Shown: positions 9,479-18,915 of the stretch, piece by piece
Layout of the letters: every line of letters begins with the position of its first letter
How positions within the stretch are numbered: the stretch's first letter is position 1
DNA from: an uncultured bacterium
Lineage (GTDB): Bacteria; Cyanobacteriota; Vampirovibrionia; Gastranaerophilales; Gastranaerophilaceae
Direction of reading: 5' to 3'
Length of the DNA: 64,000 nucleotides
Assembly: GCA_902475545.1 (NCBI GenBank)
Contig: CABRZP010000002.1
Span: 62,001-126,000, forward strand
Position numbers and translations under genes: made by a program
Notes under the pieces: generated by a model
Databases searched by the model: none
What the model was told of the DNA's origin: nothing
Seen by the model: the letters and a program-made list of their open reading frames with translations, nothing else

Positions 9479-9507
9479 TTGAAAAATATATTTACCCCTG
9501 ATATAAT
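9479..9507 (+). promoter_or_regulatory. Sigma-70-type promoter giving a probably leaderless rarA
   Basis: TTGAAA (9479-9484) and TATAAT (9502-9507) are separated by exactly 17 bases. The ATG at 9514 begins six bases after the -10 box, about where transcription should start, and no ribosome-binding sequence fits between them. Confidence 0.7.
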
Positions 9508-9513
9508 TATACT

Positions 9514-10746
9514 ATGAACAATTTATTTACGGAACTTGAAAATCAAAACAAACAAATACCGCTTGCAGAGATTCTTCGTCCAAAAACTATTGAAGATTTT
9601 CTTGGACAGAGTAATGTTGTGGCTCCTAATAGTCCGATTTTGAATTTACTCAAAACAAACAGATTGTTTTCTTTGATTTTTTGGGGAACTCCTGGGTGTG
9701 GAAAGACAACACTTGCCAGACTTATTGCAACAAAAACCAATGCTAATTTTATCGAACTTTCAGCTGTAACCTCCGGAGTAAAGGATATTAAAGATGCCGT
9801 AGATAGAGCTAAAGATGCTTTGCGTGCAGGTCAAAAAACAATTCTGTTCATTGACGAAATTCATCGTTATTCTAAAACTCAACAGGATGCTCTTTTACCG
9901 CATTTGGAAAACGGAACATTGTTCCTTATCGGATCAACTACTGAAAATCCGTCTTTCCAAGTTGTTCCTGCACTACTTTCGAGATTACAAGTTGTCAGAT
10001 TGAATGCGATTGATGATAAAAGTATGGCATCAATTATCAAAAAAGGGTTTGCTTATCTTGCAACAAATTATACCCTGATGGAATGCGAAAGCGGAGTTTT
10101 AGATTTTATTATAAATCTTGCACGCGGAGATGCCCGATATGCTCTTAATATTGTTGAAAATGCTTATTTTGCAAGTGATTTAAGAGATAATAAAAGAATT
10201 TTAACCGTAAAAATTATTGAAGAAATTTGTCAGCAAAGAAATACAAGATATTCTCAACAAGAGCATTATGATTGTGCTTCAGCTTTTCAAAAAAGTTTAA
10301 GAGGAAGTGATCCTGATGCGGCAATATATTATCTTGCAAAGATGATTGCAGCAGGTGAAGATCCGAGATTTATTGCCAGAAGATTAATAACTTGTGCAGC
10401 AGAAGATGTTGGTAATGCTGATCCAAATGCTCTAAATATAGCAATTAATGCACATAAAGCTGTTGAGCTTCTGGGGCTTCCGGAAGGTCGAATTCCTCTT
10501 GCTCAGGCTGTTATTTATGTTGCAAGGGCACCAAAATCTAATGAAGCTTGTATGGCAATTGATTCTGCATTGTCAGATATTTCTCAAGGTAAAGATTTCC
10601 CTCCACCTATGCATCTGAGAGATTCTCATTACAAGGATGCCAAAAATTATGGTTTTGGGGTTGGGTATGTCTATAGCCATGATGCACCTGATTATGAACA
10701 GCAATTTTTGCCGGATGAACTTCTCGGACGCAAATATACAAAATAA
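9514..10746 (+). CDS. rarA: Replication-associated recombination ATPase RarA (MgsA)
   Basis: The product has 410 residues. This clamp-loader-like AAA+ ATPase acts at stalled forks and interacts with single-strand-binding protein. Visible features: LRPKTIEDFLGQ at the N-terminus, Walker A WGTPGCGKTTLA near 57, Walker B LFIDEIHR near 112, sensor-1 IGSTTENPSF, and the C-terminal tetramerisation region (QKSLRGSDPDAAIYYLAKM, then MHLRDSHYKDAKNYG). Length is typical. The promoter places transcription start at or next to the ATG, so the message looks leaderless. It stands alone on this strand. Confidence 0.95.
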   Translation: MNNLFTELENQNKQIPLAEILRPKTIEDFLGQSNVVAPNSPILNLLKTNRLFSLIFWGTPGCGKTTLARLIATKTNANFIELSAVTSGVKDIKDAVDRAKDALRAGQKTILFIDEIHRYSKTQQDALLPHLENGTLFLIGSTTENPSFQVVPALLSRLQVVRLNAIDDKSMASIIKKGFAYLATNYTLMECESGVLDFIINLARGDARYALNIVENAYFASDLRDNKRILTVKIIEEICQQRNTRYSQQEHYDCASAFQKSLRGSDPDAAIYYLAKMIAAGEDPRFIARRLITCAAEDVGNADPNALNIAINAHKAVELLGLPEGRIPLAQAVIYVARAPKSNEACMAIDSALSDISQGKDFPPPMHLRDSHYKDAKNYGFGVGYVYSHDAPDYEQQFLPDELLGRKYTK

Positions 10747-10767
10747 TAGTTATGAAATTATTTACAA

Positions 10768-11712
10768 CTATCTGTAATCGATATAATCTCTCCAGTAGTT
10801 GTTATTATGGTTCATTGTTTTATTTCCTGTAGAATTTAAGCTGTTTCCTGTAACAACACCATATCTGTTTTTAATTCTTGGTGCAATATTTTCTAAAGGC
10901 TCATTAAACGGACACCAGTCGACTGCAGATCCTGAACCTCTTGCAAATCCTTTCTGTTGAGGCATTGCATTACCCCAGTTGTCTCCGGATATTTTGTTAA
11001 TATCGCAAGGTACAAATTGTCCGGAATAATTATTTGGATGGGCAGGGTCATCATATACATAAACTGCCATTTCTCTTGCACTCATTGGTTTGAATATAAA
11101 TGTATCAACATTCATTCTATTGGGAGCAGCTGTTCCGTTGATATCCACACAAACAAATTGGTTTTCACCGTTAAATGTCCAGATTCTTCCTTTAGCATCT
11201 GTCCAAATGCCGCCATTATCACATACTATTCCGGGGCCATTTCCGGCGGTTCTTTTATCAAACCATTTTGGACCAATAGGAGCTCCTGCATCTCTATATA
11301 TCGAATGTAATGTTGTAGTAATGCCGGTAGAGCTATTTGCTTTTTCATTAAAAGGTCCGCCGCCTGTTAAATTACTTACAAATTCACTTGCCCAGCGGTC
11401 AGTCCCACCGTATTTGTTTCCTCCGTTATTTGCTTTTTGTTCACCACACTTAAAGGAGCTACCTCCGTATACACAATTATAAGCAAAAGTACCTAAATCT
11501 CCGTATTCTAAGTTCATTCTTGAACCGATTTCTTTGATTTCACTATAAGTAGATCTAAACTGTTGTTCTAAAACTTTACCTCTGTAATTATACGCAATTG
11601 TAGGGATTGTTAGAGCCGCAATTGAGCCTAAAACCCCTAATGTAACAAGTAACTCCGCCAGTGTAAATGCTGTTTTTTTATTCCAAAATTTCACGATGAA
11701 ACCAATCCTCAT
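10768..11712 (-). CDS. Type IV pilin-like protein with prepilin N-terminus
   Basis: From the ATG at 11712, with AAGGAAG just upstream (preferred over an in-frame ATG at 11751), the product has about 314 residues. The prepilin signal reads KKTA then FTLAELLVTLGVLG, with Glu5 of the mature form kept and Ala instead of Gly before the cleavage site. The large C-terminal domain is rich in Gly, Asn and Cys (several CDNG/CPFN-type turns). These proteins are cleaved by the prepilin peptidase and assembled into pili or pseudopili, or stay in the inner membrane. No assembly genes are nearby. It shares overall layout with the pilin-like gene at 30957. Confidence 0.8.
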   Translation of the reverse strand: MRIGFIVKFWNKKTAFTLAELLVTLGVLGSIAALTIPTIAYNYRGKVLEQQFRSTYSEIKEIGSRMNLEYGDLGTFAYNCVYGGSSFKCGEQKANNGGNKYGGTDRWASEFVSNLTGGGPFNEKANSSTGITTTLHSIYRDAGAPIGPKWFDKRTAGNGPGIVCDNGGIWTDAKGRIWTFNGENQFVCVDINGTAAPNRMNVDTFIFKPMSAREMAVYVYDDPAHPNNYSGQFVPCDINKISGDNWGNAMPQQKGFARGSGSAVDWCPFNEPLENIAPRIKNRYGVVTGNSLNSTGNKTMNHNNNYWRDYIDYR

Positions 11713-11847
11713 AAACTTCCTTATACATATCTTATTATATCTTATTTTCACTGCAAAGTCTAGGGGGAATGTTGTTGACTTATATAAGAAATGCTAAGTC
11801 TCAGTTATTTTTGATGCTTTAGCCGAAAAATCTAAACACAAAAAGAT

Positions 11848-11913
11848 TGTCATTCTGAATTTATTTCAGAATCTTAAATGTTATGAGCCCCTTCGTTCCC
11901 GCTCAGGATGACA
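11848..11913. repeat. Dispersed palindromic repeat, one unit plus a degraded second
   Basis: The first unit at 11848-11875 has ATTCTGAA and TTCAGAAT arms. The second at 11885-11913 keeps only one recognisable end (GCTCAGGATGACA). They lie between the pilin-like gene and the coiled-coil protein, both on the minus strand. No gene was seen in this 265-base gap. Confidence 0.65.
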
Positions 11914-11977
11914 GGTGGGTATATGTTTTCTAATAAAAAAGCGGGAGTTTATCCCGCCTGATTTTGATTTCTTATGT

Positions 11978-13765
11978 TTATGCGTCATATCGTTTAAACG
12001 ATTTTTCTATAGATTTTGAAATTACTGATTTCGTTGTATCGTATTCTTGAGTTAATGCTGATATTTCAGTATCTAAGTTTTTCATTTTTAAATCGATAGT
12101 ATCTTCTTTATTTTGTATTTTAGCTTTTTCTGTATTGTATTTAGCTTGAGCTCTGGCTACAGCTTCATCATCAGTTACTTCTCTGATATATGAATCAGTA
12201 GCATAGTTACCTTGATAATAAAATCCGTCGTCTCTAATGGATGAAATATATACCATACCGCTTTTCAGCATTTCTTGCATATATTCAGCATCATTAATTT
12301 GATCATTTTCTGTCCAACCACAGGTACAAATTTGGTTGAATAATGCGTCATAGAAATAAACATCTAAAGCTTCATCTCCGGTGTCAACATCTGTGCCTGC
12401 TGAAACAGTGAAAGTAAAATCATCTCTATTTGGGTCAAATAATTTTTTATTATTAAGTGAACCCATAGAATAATCATAAGTAGAGTTTTCAACTCCTTCT
12501 TGGAATTCAACAAAAGCAGTTAAGAATACTTTAGCCACATTGTTCAAGTTGATACTAACTTGTGATTTATCATTTCTGTCTGCGTGGAACCCTGCGTGGT
12601 CATAGTCATAAGTATAGGTTATACCCAAAGTATTTATTGCATCTCTGTCAACACTTTCATGATAACCATCACTTTTATTGATTTTAGTACCAATACCGAT
12701 TTGGTCTAATGCATCTTTGAATCTTGAACCTTGACGAGAGTTACACCATTCTTTCAAGTCACTTTTTCCATCTGTATATAAGCGATGACTTTCTTGGGAA
12801 CGTAAATCTTGTAAAGTGTCACTAGGATATAGTAAATTGTAAACTTGGTTGTATGCATATTGTAATGCTAAGTTATTTTCATTAGTGCCGCCAAGTACAT
12901 TTTGGAATTGATCTGTTAACCAGTTCAAGAAGGAGGCTGAATTTTCGTCTTCTCCAACCATTTTTTCTTGCAAGTATGAACCGATAGCAAGAGGTACTTT
13001 TTCACCTTTTCTTGAATGTAATGATATGTTATAGTTATTCTCGCCTGATAATAAATCATACAATGTTATAGATTGTCCTGATGCGGATTGACCGGTTGCG
13101 ACTGAAGAACGAGTACCTGCACTATTATATATGACTAATGCTTCTGCTGCTTGTAAATCATCTGTCTTCGGTTTATAAACACCGTCTTGACCAAGAGTAA
13201 GTCCCCAGCTCAAAGAGTTTTCGGTTTTAGCCATAACTAAGTCAAGAAATTCTTCATAATTCATGTCTGTCGTGGAAGCGTTTACTGTAACAGCACTTCC
13301 TAAACCGATTTGGTTGCCGTATGAAGTTGCTTGGATTGTTGCAGCTTTAGTTGGAGTGATTATATTTTCACCTGCTAGTGCTTCGATAAATGCATTACGT
13401 ACACTTGAATCAGGTGTTCCGCATAGACCTTCTGCAGGAATGCCTGCGGCTCTTGCTGCTGCTGCGTATGCTGAGTTTAATACAACTCTGTTTTTTGCAT
13501 CTGTTACTAATTTTGGATAATAATCATTATAGATTGACGGAGTCATTAATAGTCCGTAATCAAGAGCTAAGTTGCTTTGATTTGTTCCGTAGTAATCATA
13601 AACTAATTTTGTTTGATTTAATGAGTTTTGGTACTCATTAGATAGTTGTTCCATGTTACGAGAAAGAGCTATCTTCTGATGTGATAAAGTCATAGATTGG
13701 AATTCACAGTCAGATTTTCTGGCTGTTATGGTTAATAATCTTGCTTGTGCTGCTGATAATCCCAT
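11978..13765 (-). CDS. Large lineage-type protein with coiled-coil ends, unknown function
   Basis: The product has 595 residues, with GAAAGGA before the ATG. No catalytic motif was recognised. The N-terminus (MGLSAAQARLLTITARKSD, then a heptad-rich stretch to about residue 60) and the C-terminus (about 540-595, KAKIQNKEDTIDLKMKNLD onward) are both predicted long helices, with a polar Gly/Asn/Thr-rich body between. Helical termini around a globular middle is also the layout of flagellin and hook-associated proteins, but no sequence identity to them was seen, so a surface or secreted structural role is only a guess. No signal peptide. Proteins with this opening seem common in this lineage. Confidence 0.7.
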   Translation of the reverse strand: MGLSAAQARLLTITARKSDCEFQSMTLSHQKIALSRNMEQLSNEYQNSLNQTKLVYDYYGTNQSNLALDYGLLMTPSIYNDYYPKLVTDAKNRVVLNSAYAAAARAAGIPAEGLCGTPDSSVRNAFIEALAGENIITPTKAATIQATSYGNQIGLGSAVTVNASTTDMNYEEFLDLVMAKTENSLSWGLTLGQDGVYKPKTDDLQAAEALVIYNSAGTRSSVATGQSASGQSITLYDLLSGENNYNISLHSRKGEKVPLAIGSYLQEKMVGEDENSASFLNWLTDQFQNVLGGTNENNLALQYAYNQVYNLLYPSDTLQDLRSQESHRLYTDGKSDLKEWCNSRQGSRFKDALDQIGIGTKINKSDGYHESVDRDAINTLGITYTYDYDHAGFHADRNDKSQVSINLNNVAKVFLTAFVEFQEGVENSTYDYSMGSLNNKKLFDPNRDDFTFTVSAGTDVDTGDEALDVYFYDALFNQICTCGWTENDQINDAEYMQEMLKSGMVYISSIRDDGFYYQGNYATDSYIREVTDDEAVARAQAKYNTEKAKIQNKEDTIDLKMKNLDTEISALTQEYDTTKSVISKSIEKSFKRYDA

Positions 13766-13943
13766 TTTTTTCCTTTCAATAACTTGACGCTATCGTAACT
13801 TTTAGTGCGTTCATGTAGGATTACGGCATTTATGTATTGAAACTTTAATATAAAGATGTTTTATTGTAACAATTGTTTACAATTTTTCAATGTAAATATT
13901 TGGGTTATCATAATAAAGTGAAAGCGAATAAGGAGAGGGTAAT

Positions 13944-14897
13944 ATGGCTAAAAGAATAGGTATTGATGTTGGTGGTACTAATGTAAAAATCGCTCTGGTT
14001 GATGAAGGTAAAATTATTTATTCAAATAGTGTTCCAACCTATGCAAAAATGGGTTATGAATACACTGTTAATAATATAAAACAGGCAATTAAGGACTTGA
14101 TGAAGGAAACAAATACGGAAGCAAAAGATATTCAAGGTATTGGTTTTGATTTCCCGGGGCAGGTTGATTGCAAAACTGGTGTAGTAAAGTTAGCACCAAA
14201 TATTCCTGGTTGGGTTAATGTCCCTATTGCTCAAATGATTGAAGAAGAGTTTAATATTCCTACACGTATTGATAATGATGTTAGATGTGCCGCTCTTGGT
14301 GAATTAAAATTCGGAGCCGGCAGAGGCTGCGAAAACTTTATTTGTATAACAGTCGGAACCGGTATTGGTTCAGGTATTGTAATTAATGGAAAAGTTGTAC
14401 GCGGAGCTTCTAATGCAGCGGGGGAACTTGGTCATATTAAATTACAAATGCAGGGTGGTCCGATTTGCGGATGCGGTGATACCGGATGTCTGGAAGCTTT
14501 TGCCTCCGGTCCATCAATAGTTGCAATGGCTCAAGATTATATTAGAGGCGGTAAATCTACAAAATTTAGAGAAATGGCTGCTGCAGAAGGTGGAGAAATT
14601 ACTCCTTACATGGTTGCAAAAGCTGCTGAAGCCGGTGATCCTGTTGCTAAAAGAATTTTTGAAATTGTAGGAGAATATATTGGTATAGGTTTGACCAGTG
14701 TAATTAATCTTCTCAACCCTGAAAAAGTAATTATTGGCGGTGGTGTTGCAGAAGCCGGAGATTTACTTTTTGACCCTATCAAAAGAACAATAAAAGAACG
14801 TGCTATGGTTGTTGCAGGTGAAGCTGTTGAAATTGTTCCTGCGGAATTGGGTAACAGTGCCGGAGTTATTGGTGCAAGTATGCTTATTGATGCATAA
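13944..14897 (+). CDS. ROK-family sugar kinase (glucokinase type)
   Basis: The product has 317 residues. The phosphate-binding loop GIDVGGTNVKIALVD is at residues 5-19, the sugar-binding segment (GELGHIK) near 162, and the ROK zinc-binding signature CGCGDTGCLEAFASG near 175. All are those of ATP-dependent glucokinase/N-acetylhexosamine kinases. It probably phosphorylates glucose released from glucans, fitting the glucanotransferase and glycogen synthase in this window. The start has AAGGAGAGGG upstream. A dyad-like A/T-rich stretch (TTGTAACAATTGTTTACAA, 13864-13882) upstream could be an operator. A bidirectional terminator follows. Confidence 0.9.
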   Translation: MAKRIGIDVGGTNVKIALVDEGKIIYSNSVPTYAKMGYEYTVNNIKQAIKDLMKETNTEAKDIQGIGFDFPGQVDCKTGVVKLAPNIPGWVNVPIAQMIEEEFNIPTRIDNDVRCAALGELKFGAGRGCENFICITVGTGIGSGIVINGKVVRGASNAAGELGHIKLQMQGGPICGCGDTGCLEAFASGPSIVAMAQDYIRGGKSTKFREMAAAEGGEITPYMVAKAAEAGDPVAKRIFEIVGEYIGIGLTSVINLLNPEKVIIGGGVAEAGDLLFDPIKRTIKERAMVVAGEAVEIVPAELGNSAGVIGASMLIDA

Positions 14898-14918
14898 TTA
14901 GTTTAGATATATAGGTAT

Positions 14919-14956
14919 AAAAATGACGGATTGATTATTATCAATCCGTCATTTTT
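14919..14956. terminator. Bidirectional rho-independent terminator
   Basis: A perfect 17-base inverted repeat (AAAAATGACGGATTGAT) with a four-base loop ends in T runs on both strands, between the convergent sugar kinase and thioredoxin genes. Confidence 0.9.
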
Positions 14957-14990
14957 ATTAGAATATTTTTGAGTCTTAAGCTTAATATAT

Positions 14991-15314
14991 TTATAATTGT
15001 TTTTCTATATTGGAAATGATTGTTGATTTTGGCATTAATCCTGCCATTCTTTCAACAGCTTCACCAGATTTGAAAATTAAAAGGCTTGGAAGTCCGCTTA
15101 CAGAATATGTTTTTGCAATATTAAGACATTCTTCAACGTTAACTTTTACAAATTTTACTTTATCTTTGTAGTTTTCTGAAATTTCTTCAACAACAGGGCT
15201 TAATTTTCTGCAAGGTCCGCACCAAGTTGCCCAAAAATCTACAACAACCGGAATGTCTGAATTCTTAACTTCAGCTTCAAAGGTTTCTTCTGTAACATCA
15301 ATAACATTTCCCAT
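14991..15314 (-). CDS. trxA: Thioredoxin
   Basis: The product has 107 residues, the standard single-domain length. The active site WATWCGPCRK has redox cysteines at 32 and 35. The cis-proline segment (SGLPSLLIF) near 75 is also present. It reduces cytosolic disulfides with electrons from thioredoxin reductase, which is not in this window. AGGGGA precedes the ATG. It is divergent from the exonuclease gene at 15408. Whether it is the main thioredoxin of the cell cannot be judged here. Confidence 0.93.
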   Translation of the reverse strand: MGNVIDVTEETFEAEVKNSDIPVVVDFWATWCGPCRKLSPVVEEISENYKDKVKFVKVNVEECLNIAKTYSVSGLPSLLIFKSGEAVERMAGLMPKSTIISNIEKQL

Positions 15315-15407
15315 GTTTAATCCCCTATAACTTAACTAACTCTTCACATTCTATCATAGAAAAAATTTTTATGCTATTATCTATACAGATGTAATTAGGA
15401 TGAGAAA

Positions 15408-16325
15408 ATGGCAAGAAAAAAAGTAATTGAGATAGTTTTAGATACAGAAACAACAGGATTAGATTACTCCAGAGAAAAAATGGTTGAGTTTGCGGCTCTT
15501 CGTTTGGAAAACGGTAAAATAAAAGACGAATTTCAAACTTTAATAAATCCTGAACAACATATTAGAAAATCAAGTTATGCAATTCACGGGATTTCACAAG
15601 AAATGGTTGCAGATGCTCCAACTGAAGCTGAAGCAATTCCTAAAATTCTGGAATTTATTGGTGATTATCCGATTGTTGCTCATAACGCTATTTTTGACTA
15701 TATGTTTATCAATGAGGCAGCTAAGCGTGTTACCGGTGAAGAAATTAAAAATGAAAGAATTGATACTCAGCAAATGTTCAAAGAAGTTTATCCGGAGCTT
15801 GATGCACACGGTTTGAATGCTTTGACTGAAAAATTTAATGTTGAATTGAAAGATCATCACCGTGCAATGGGTGATACTATGGGGTTGGCTCTGGCTTATC
15901 CTAAGCTTAAAAAATTATATTTGCAGAAATTTGATTGGGAAAATAAACAGCTTGAAAATGTTGAATATTTATTTGAGAGATTTTTACGAATCCAACAAAC
16001 TGTTACTACTTTGCAATCAGAACTGCAAGATTTGAAATCAGTATTTAAGTTATATTTCGAACAAGGCGGCACTCCTGTTACTTCTCAAGAAGGGGATGTA
16101 CTTGTTTATAATTCAAAACAGACTTTCGGATATGATTTTAATGCTATAAAACCTGTTTTAGAAGAAATTGGAGCTTTAGAAAAAGCAACAAAATTGAATA
16201 CAGGATTTATAGACAGACTTGTTAACGGACATGGGCTGGATGAGGAAAAAAGAGAAATCCTTAAAAATGCCAGACAGGAGTTAACAGAAACAAGAAATAT
16301 TCAAGTAATTAAGAATAACAAATAG
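15408..16325 (+). CDS. DnaQ-like 3'-5' exonuclease (DEDDh)
   Basis: The product has 305 residues. The exonuclease domain takes up residues 5-175: motif I LDTETTGLD (Asp12, Glu14), motif II HNAIFDYMFI near 91, and motif III HHRAMGD near 150 with the DEDDh histidine. This resembles the polymerase III epsilon or PolC proofreading domain. The C-terminal 130 residues (coiled-coil LRIQQTVTTLQSELQDL, then a helical end) have no recognised domain and no clamp-binding motif was identified. It could be a proofreading subunit or a stand-alone repair nuclease. It is followed after 10 bases by a transporter gene, probably in one transcript. Confidence 0.85.
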   Translation: MARKKVIEIVLDTETTGLDYSREKMVEFAALRLENGKIKDEFQTLINPEQHIRKSSYAIHGISQEMVADAPTEAEAIPKILEFIGDYPIVAHNAIFDYMFINEAAKRVTGEEIKNERIDTQQMFKEVYPELDAHGLNALTEKFNVELKDHHRAMGDTMGLALAYPKLKKLYLQKFDWENKQLENVEYLFERFLRIQQTVTTLQSELQDLKSVFKLYFEQGGTPVTSQEGDVLVYNSKQTFGYDFNAIKPVLEEIGALEKATKLNTGFIDRLVNGHGLDEEKREILKNARQELTETRNIQVIKNNK

Positions 16326-16335
16326 GAGACAAATT

Positions 16336-17760
16336 ATGTTAAAAAAATTAGGGGCATTTTTTAAAGAGCCTCCAATTGCAGAACCTATTCAGGATTCTGA
16401 AAAAGTCGATTCTATGTATAAACATTGGCGTTTGAGAATGTTTTATTCTTGCTTCATTGGTTATACAATTTTTTATTTATGTAAGAAAAATATTGCAGTA
16501 GCCTTACCGGGTATTATGGATGAATTCCATTATTCTGCGACTGAGTTAGGTTTGTTAGGCAGTTCACTTTATTTAACTTATGGTATTGGTAAGTTTGTTA
16601 ATGGTGTTTTGGCTGACGGATCAGATGTTAGAAAATTTTTCCCAACAGCACTTTTAATGACTGCGATTGCGAATATTCTATTTGCTTTAGCTCCTAGTGC
16701 TATTGGTGTTTTAGGATTAAGTCCTAAAATGTTTGCAGTAGTTCTATTATGGACACTTGCATTTTTATGGGGTGTAAGCGGCTGGTTCCAATCTGCAGGT
16801 TTCCCTGCTGTTGCTAAAAGTTTGACTTACTGGTATTCAAATTCTGAACGTGGAACAAAATGGGCTGCTTGGTCTTGTTCACACCAAACAGGTACATTTT
16901 TAAGCTTTATTATTGCAGGTTATATCGCTGCACACTTTGGCTGGAGAGCTGCATTTTTAGTTCCCGGTATATTGGCAGCTGTTACTGCAATCTGGTTGTT
17001 TGAAAGATTACGTGACAGACCTCAGTCATTAGGTTTGCCTGATGTTGAAGTTTACCGTAACGAACCGGTAAAAGAACAGTCTGCAGAAGACAAAAAAGAA
17101 GAAGACGAAATGTCTTATGTTCAAATTTTCAAAAAATATGTTTTATGTAATAAAACACTTTGGTTGTTAGCGATTGCGTATGTATTTGTATACATTATCA
17201 GATTCGGTGCAGAAGACTGGATGATTATGTATTTGAAAAATGCAAAAGGTATTGGACTTGAAAAAGCTACAGGTATGATTGCATCATTACCGTTGGTTGG
17301 TATTTGCGGTACAATGTGTGCCGGTGTAATTTCAGATAAAATGTTTAAAGGTAAAAGAGCACCTGTTAATTTAATTTATTTGGTGGGTGTAATTTTGGCT
17401 ATCATTGCATTGAAATTTAACACAATTACAAGCTTAAATTATGTAATCATTGGTTTGTTAGGGGCATTTACTTACGGCCCGCAAATGATGATTGGCGGAC
17501 TTTGTGCGGTTGAATCAAGTTCTAAGAAAGTTGCATCAGCAGCTTCAGGTTTTACCGGAACATTCGGTTATGTAGGTGCGTTTTTATCTGCAACAGGTAC
17601 AGGTTTCCTTGTTGATAAATTGGGTAAAAACGGTGTCCAAAATTGGGACGGTGCAATTTACTTCTGGTTAGCTTCAGGTATTATTTGTTTAATAATTTGT
17701 TCAATTTTAGCAATTGACGAATATAAAAAAGATGCTAAAAAAGGCAAAGCAGAAGCTTAA
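16336..17760 (+). CDS. MFS organophosphate:phosphate antiporter family (GlpT/UhpT/UhpC-like)
   Basis: The product has 474 residues with about twelve hydrophobic helices. The opening (YKHWRLRMFYSCFIGYTIFYLCKKN) and the segment SSLYLTYGIGKFVNGVLADG are typical of the organophosphate:phosphate antiporter branch, which imports glycerol-3-phosphate, hexose phosphates or phosphoglycerate in exchange for phosphate. A charged cytoplasmic loop separates the two halves at about residues 236-262. The exact substrate is not readable. A UhpC-type sensor role is less likely because no two-component genes are adjacent. AGGAGAC precedes the ATG, and a strong terminator follows. Confidence 0.85.
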   Translation: MLKKLGAFFKEPPIAEPIQDSEKVDSMYKHWRLRMFYSCFIGYTIFYLCKKNIAVALPGIMDEFHYSATELGLLGSSLYLTYGIGKFVNGVLADGSDVRKFFPTALLMTAIANILFALAPSAIGVLGLSPKMFAVVLLWTLAFLWGVSGWFQSAGFPAVAKSLTYWYSNSERGTKWAAWSCSHQTGTFLSFIIAGYIAAHFGWRAAFLVPGILAAVTAIWLFERLRDRPQSLGLPDVEVYRNEPVKEQSAEDKKEEDEMSYVQIFKKYVLCNKTLWLLAIAYVFVYIIRFGAEDWMIMYLKNAKGIGLEKATGMIASLPLVGICGTMCAGVISDKMFKGKRAPVNLIYLVGVILAIIALKFNTITSLNYVIIGLLGAFTYGPQMMIGGLCAVESSSKKVASAASGFTGTFGYVGAFLSATGTGFLVDKLGKNGVQNWDGAIYFWLASGIICLIICSILAIDEYKKDAKKGKAEA

Positions 17761-17780
17761 TTAGATAAATAATTATAAGA

Positions 17781-17809
17781 AAAGACCGAAAGTAATTTCG
17801 GTCTTTTTT
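17781..17809 (+). terminator. Rho-independent terminator after the transporter gene
   Basis: The stem AAAGACCGAAA/TTTCGGTCTTT with loop GTAA runs into six T residues. Confidence 0.92.
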
Positions 17810-17834
17810 GTGCTAAAATTGGGCAGGAGGATAT

Positions 17835-18818
17835 ATGAAAACAGCTGAAATTAAAAATGGAACAATAGTTATTAAAGAACGGGAAGATGAGGCTTTGCAA
17901 GGACGAAAAGGTGCCGTTGTTAAAGTTTTAGGCTGTGGTTTGTGCGGTTCCGATATTGTTAAACTAAAACAGCATATTTCAAAAGATGGCACTGTTTTGG
18001 GACATGAAATTGTTGCTAAGATTGTTAATATAGATTCCGATACGGATTTCAAAACAGGTGATGTTATTATTACATCACATCATATTCCTTGCGGGAAATG
18101 TGAGTACTGCAAAAATGGTAATGTCTCTATGTGCAGACATTTTAAAGAAACAAATATTAAACCCGGCGGTTTTAGTGAATTGGTTTTTGTCTCAGAAGAA
18201 CATTTAAAGAATGTGGCATATTTGAAACCGGAAAATTTAACTAATGATGAAGCTGCATTTTATGAACCGTTAGGGTGTTGTATTCGTGCGGTAAAACGTG
18301 CAGGTTTAAGACAAAATTCAACAGCTCTTGTAGTTGGACTTGGTTCGATTGGAATACTTATGGCTCAAGCTCTAAAAGCTTTTGGAATGAATGTTGTGGG
18401 CTGTGATTTGATTAGTTCTCGTGTTGAATTGTTGAAAAGTCTTGGGATTGAAGCTTTTAACGTAACTGACATGTGTGACAGTATAAAGGCTGACGGGGTA
18501 TTTATGACATCAGGTTCTGATAAAGCGTTACCGACGGCATTAAAATATGTTCGTGATGGTGGTAAAATCCTTGTATTTTCAAGCACCCCGATGAATACAG
18601 GTTATGCAAATAATGAAATATATTATAGAGAATTGACAGTTCTTGGCAGTTATTCACCTTCTCCGGCTGATTTAAAAGATTCTTTTGGATTGTTAAAATC
18701 AAAAGAAGTAAAAGTTTCAGGATTATCTGATTTTTATCCTTTGGCTAAACTGCAAAAGGCGATTGATGATACGATAGATAATAAAATTCTGAAAGCTTAT
18801 ATTAAGGTTTCGGAATAA
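17835..18818 (+). CDS. Zinc-dependent medium-chain dehydrogenase
   Basis: The product has 327 residues. It is an MDR fold with Cys37 (CGLCGSDIV) and His57-Glu58 (LGHE) as catalytic zinc ligands, structural cysteines CGKCEYCKNGNVSMC near 88-102, and a Rossmann site (VVGLGSIGIL) near 165. It looks like the sorbitol/threonine/galactitol dehydrogenase group, but the substrate is unknown. GGAGG sits seven bases before the ATG. An extended -10 element (TGCTAAAAT) lies in the short spacer immediately after the preceding terminator, so it has its own promoter. Confidence 0.85.
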   Translation: MKTAEIKNGTIVIKEREDEALQGRKGAVVKVLGCGLCGSDIVKLKQHISKDGTVLGHEIVAKIVNIDSDTDFKTGDVIITSHHIPCGKCEYCKNGNVSMCRHFKETNIKPGGFSELVFVSEEHLKNVAYLKPENLTNDEAAFYEPLGCCIRAVKRAGLRQNSTALVVGLGSIGILMAQALKAFGMNVVGCDLISSRVELLKSLGIEAFNVTDMCDSIKADGVFMTSGSDKALPTALKYVRDGGKILVFSSTPMNTGYANNEIYYRELTVLGSYSPSPADLKDSFGLLKSKEVKVSGLSDFYPLAKLQKAIDDTIDNKILKAYIKVSE

Positions 18819-18856
18819 TGATACAAATTGCTATATAGTCTTGATTTTGTCAGTAC

Positions 18857-18885
18857 TTGCGAAAAATTTATTTGTATTATATTAT
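18857..18885 (+). promoter_or_regulatory. Promoter for the omega-like gene
   Basis: TTGCGA (18857-18862) and TATTAT (18880-18885) are spaced by 17 bases, about 30 bases before the ATG at 18916. Confidence 0.55.
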
Positions 18886-18915
18886 AGATTTATAACAATA
18901 AAAGTGAGGTTTTTA

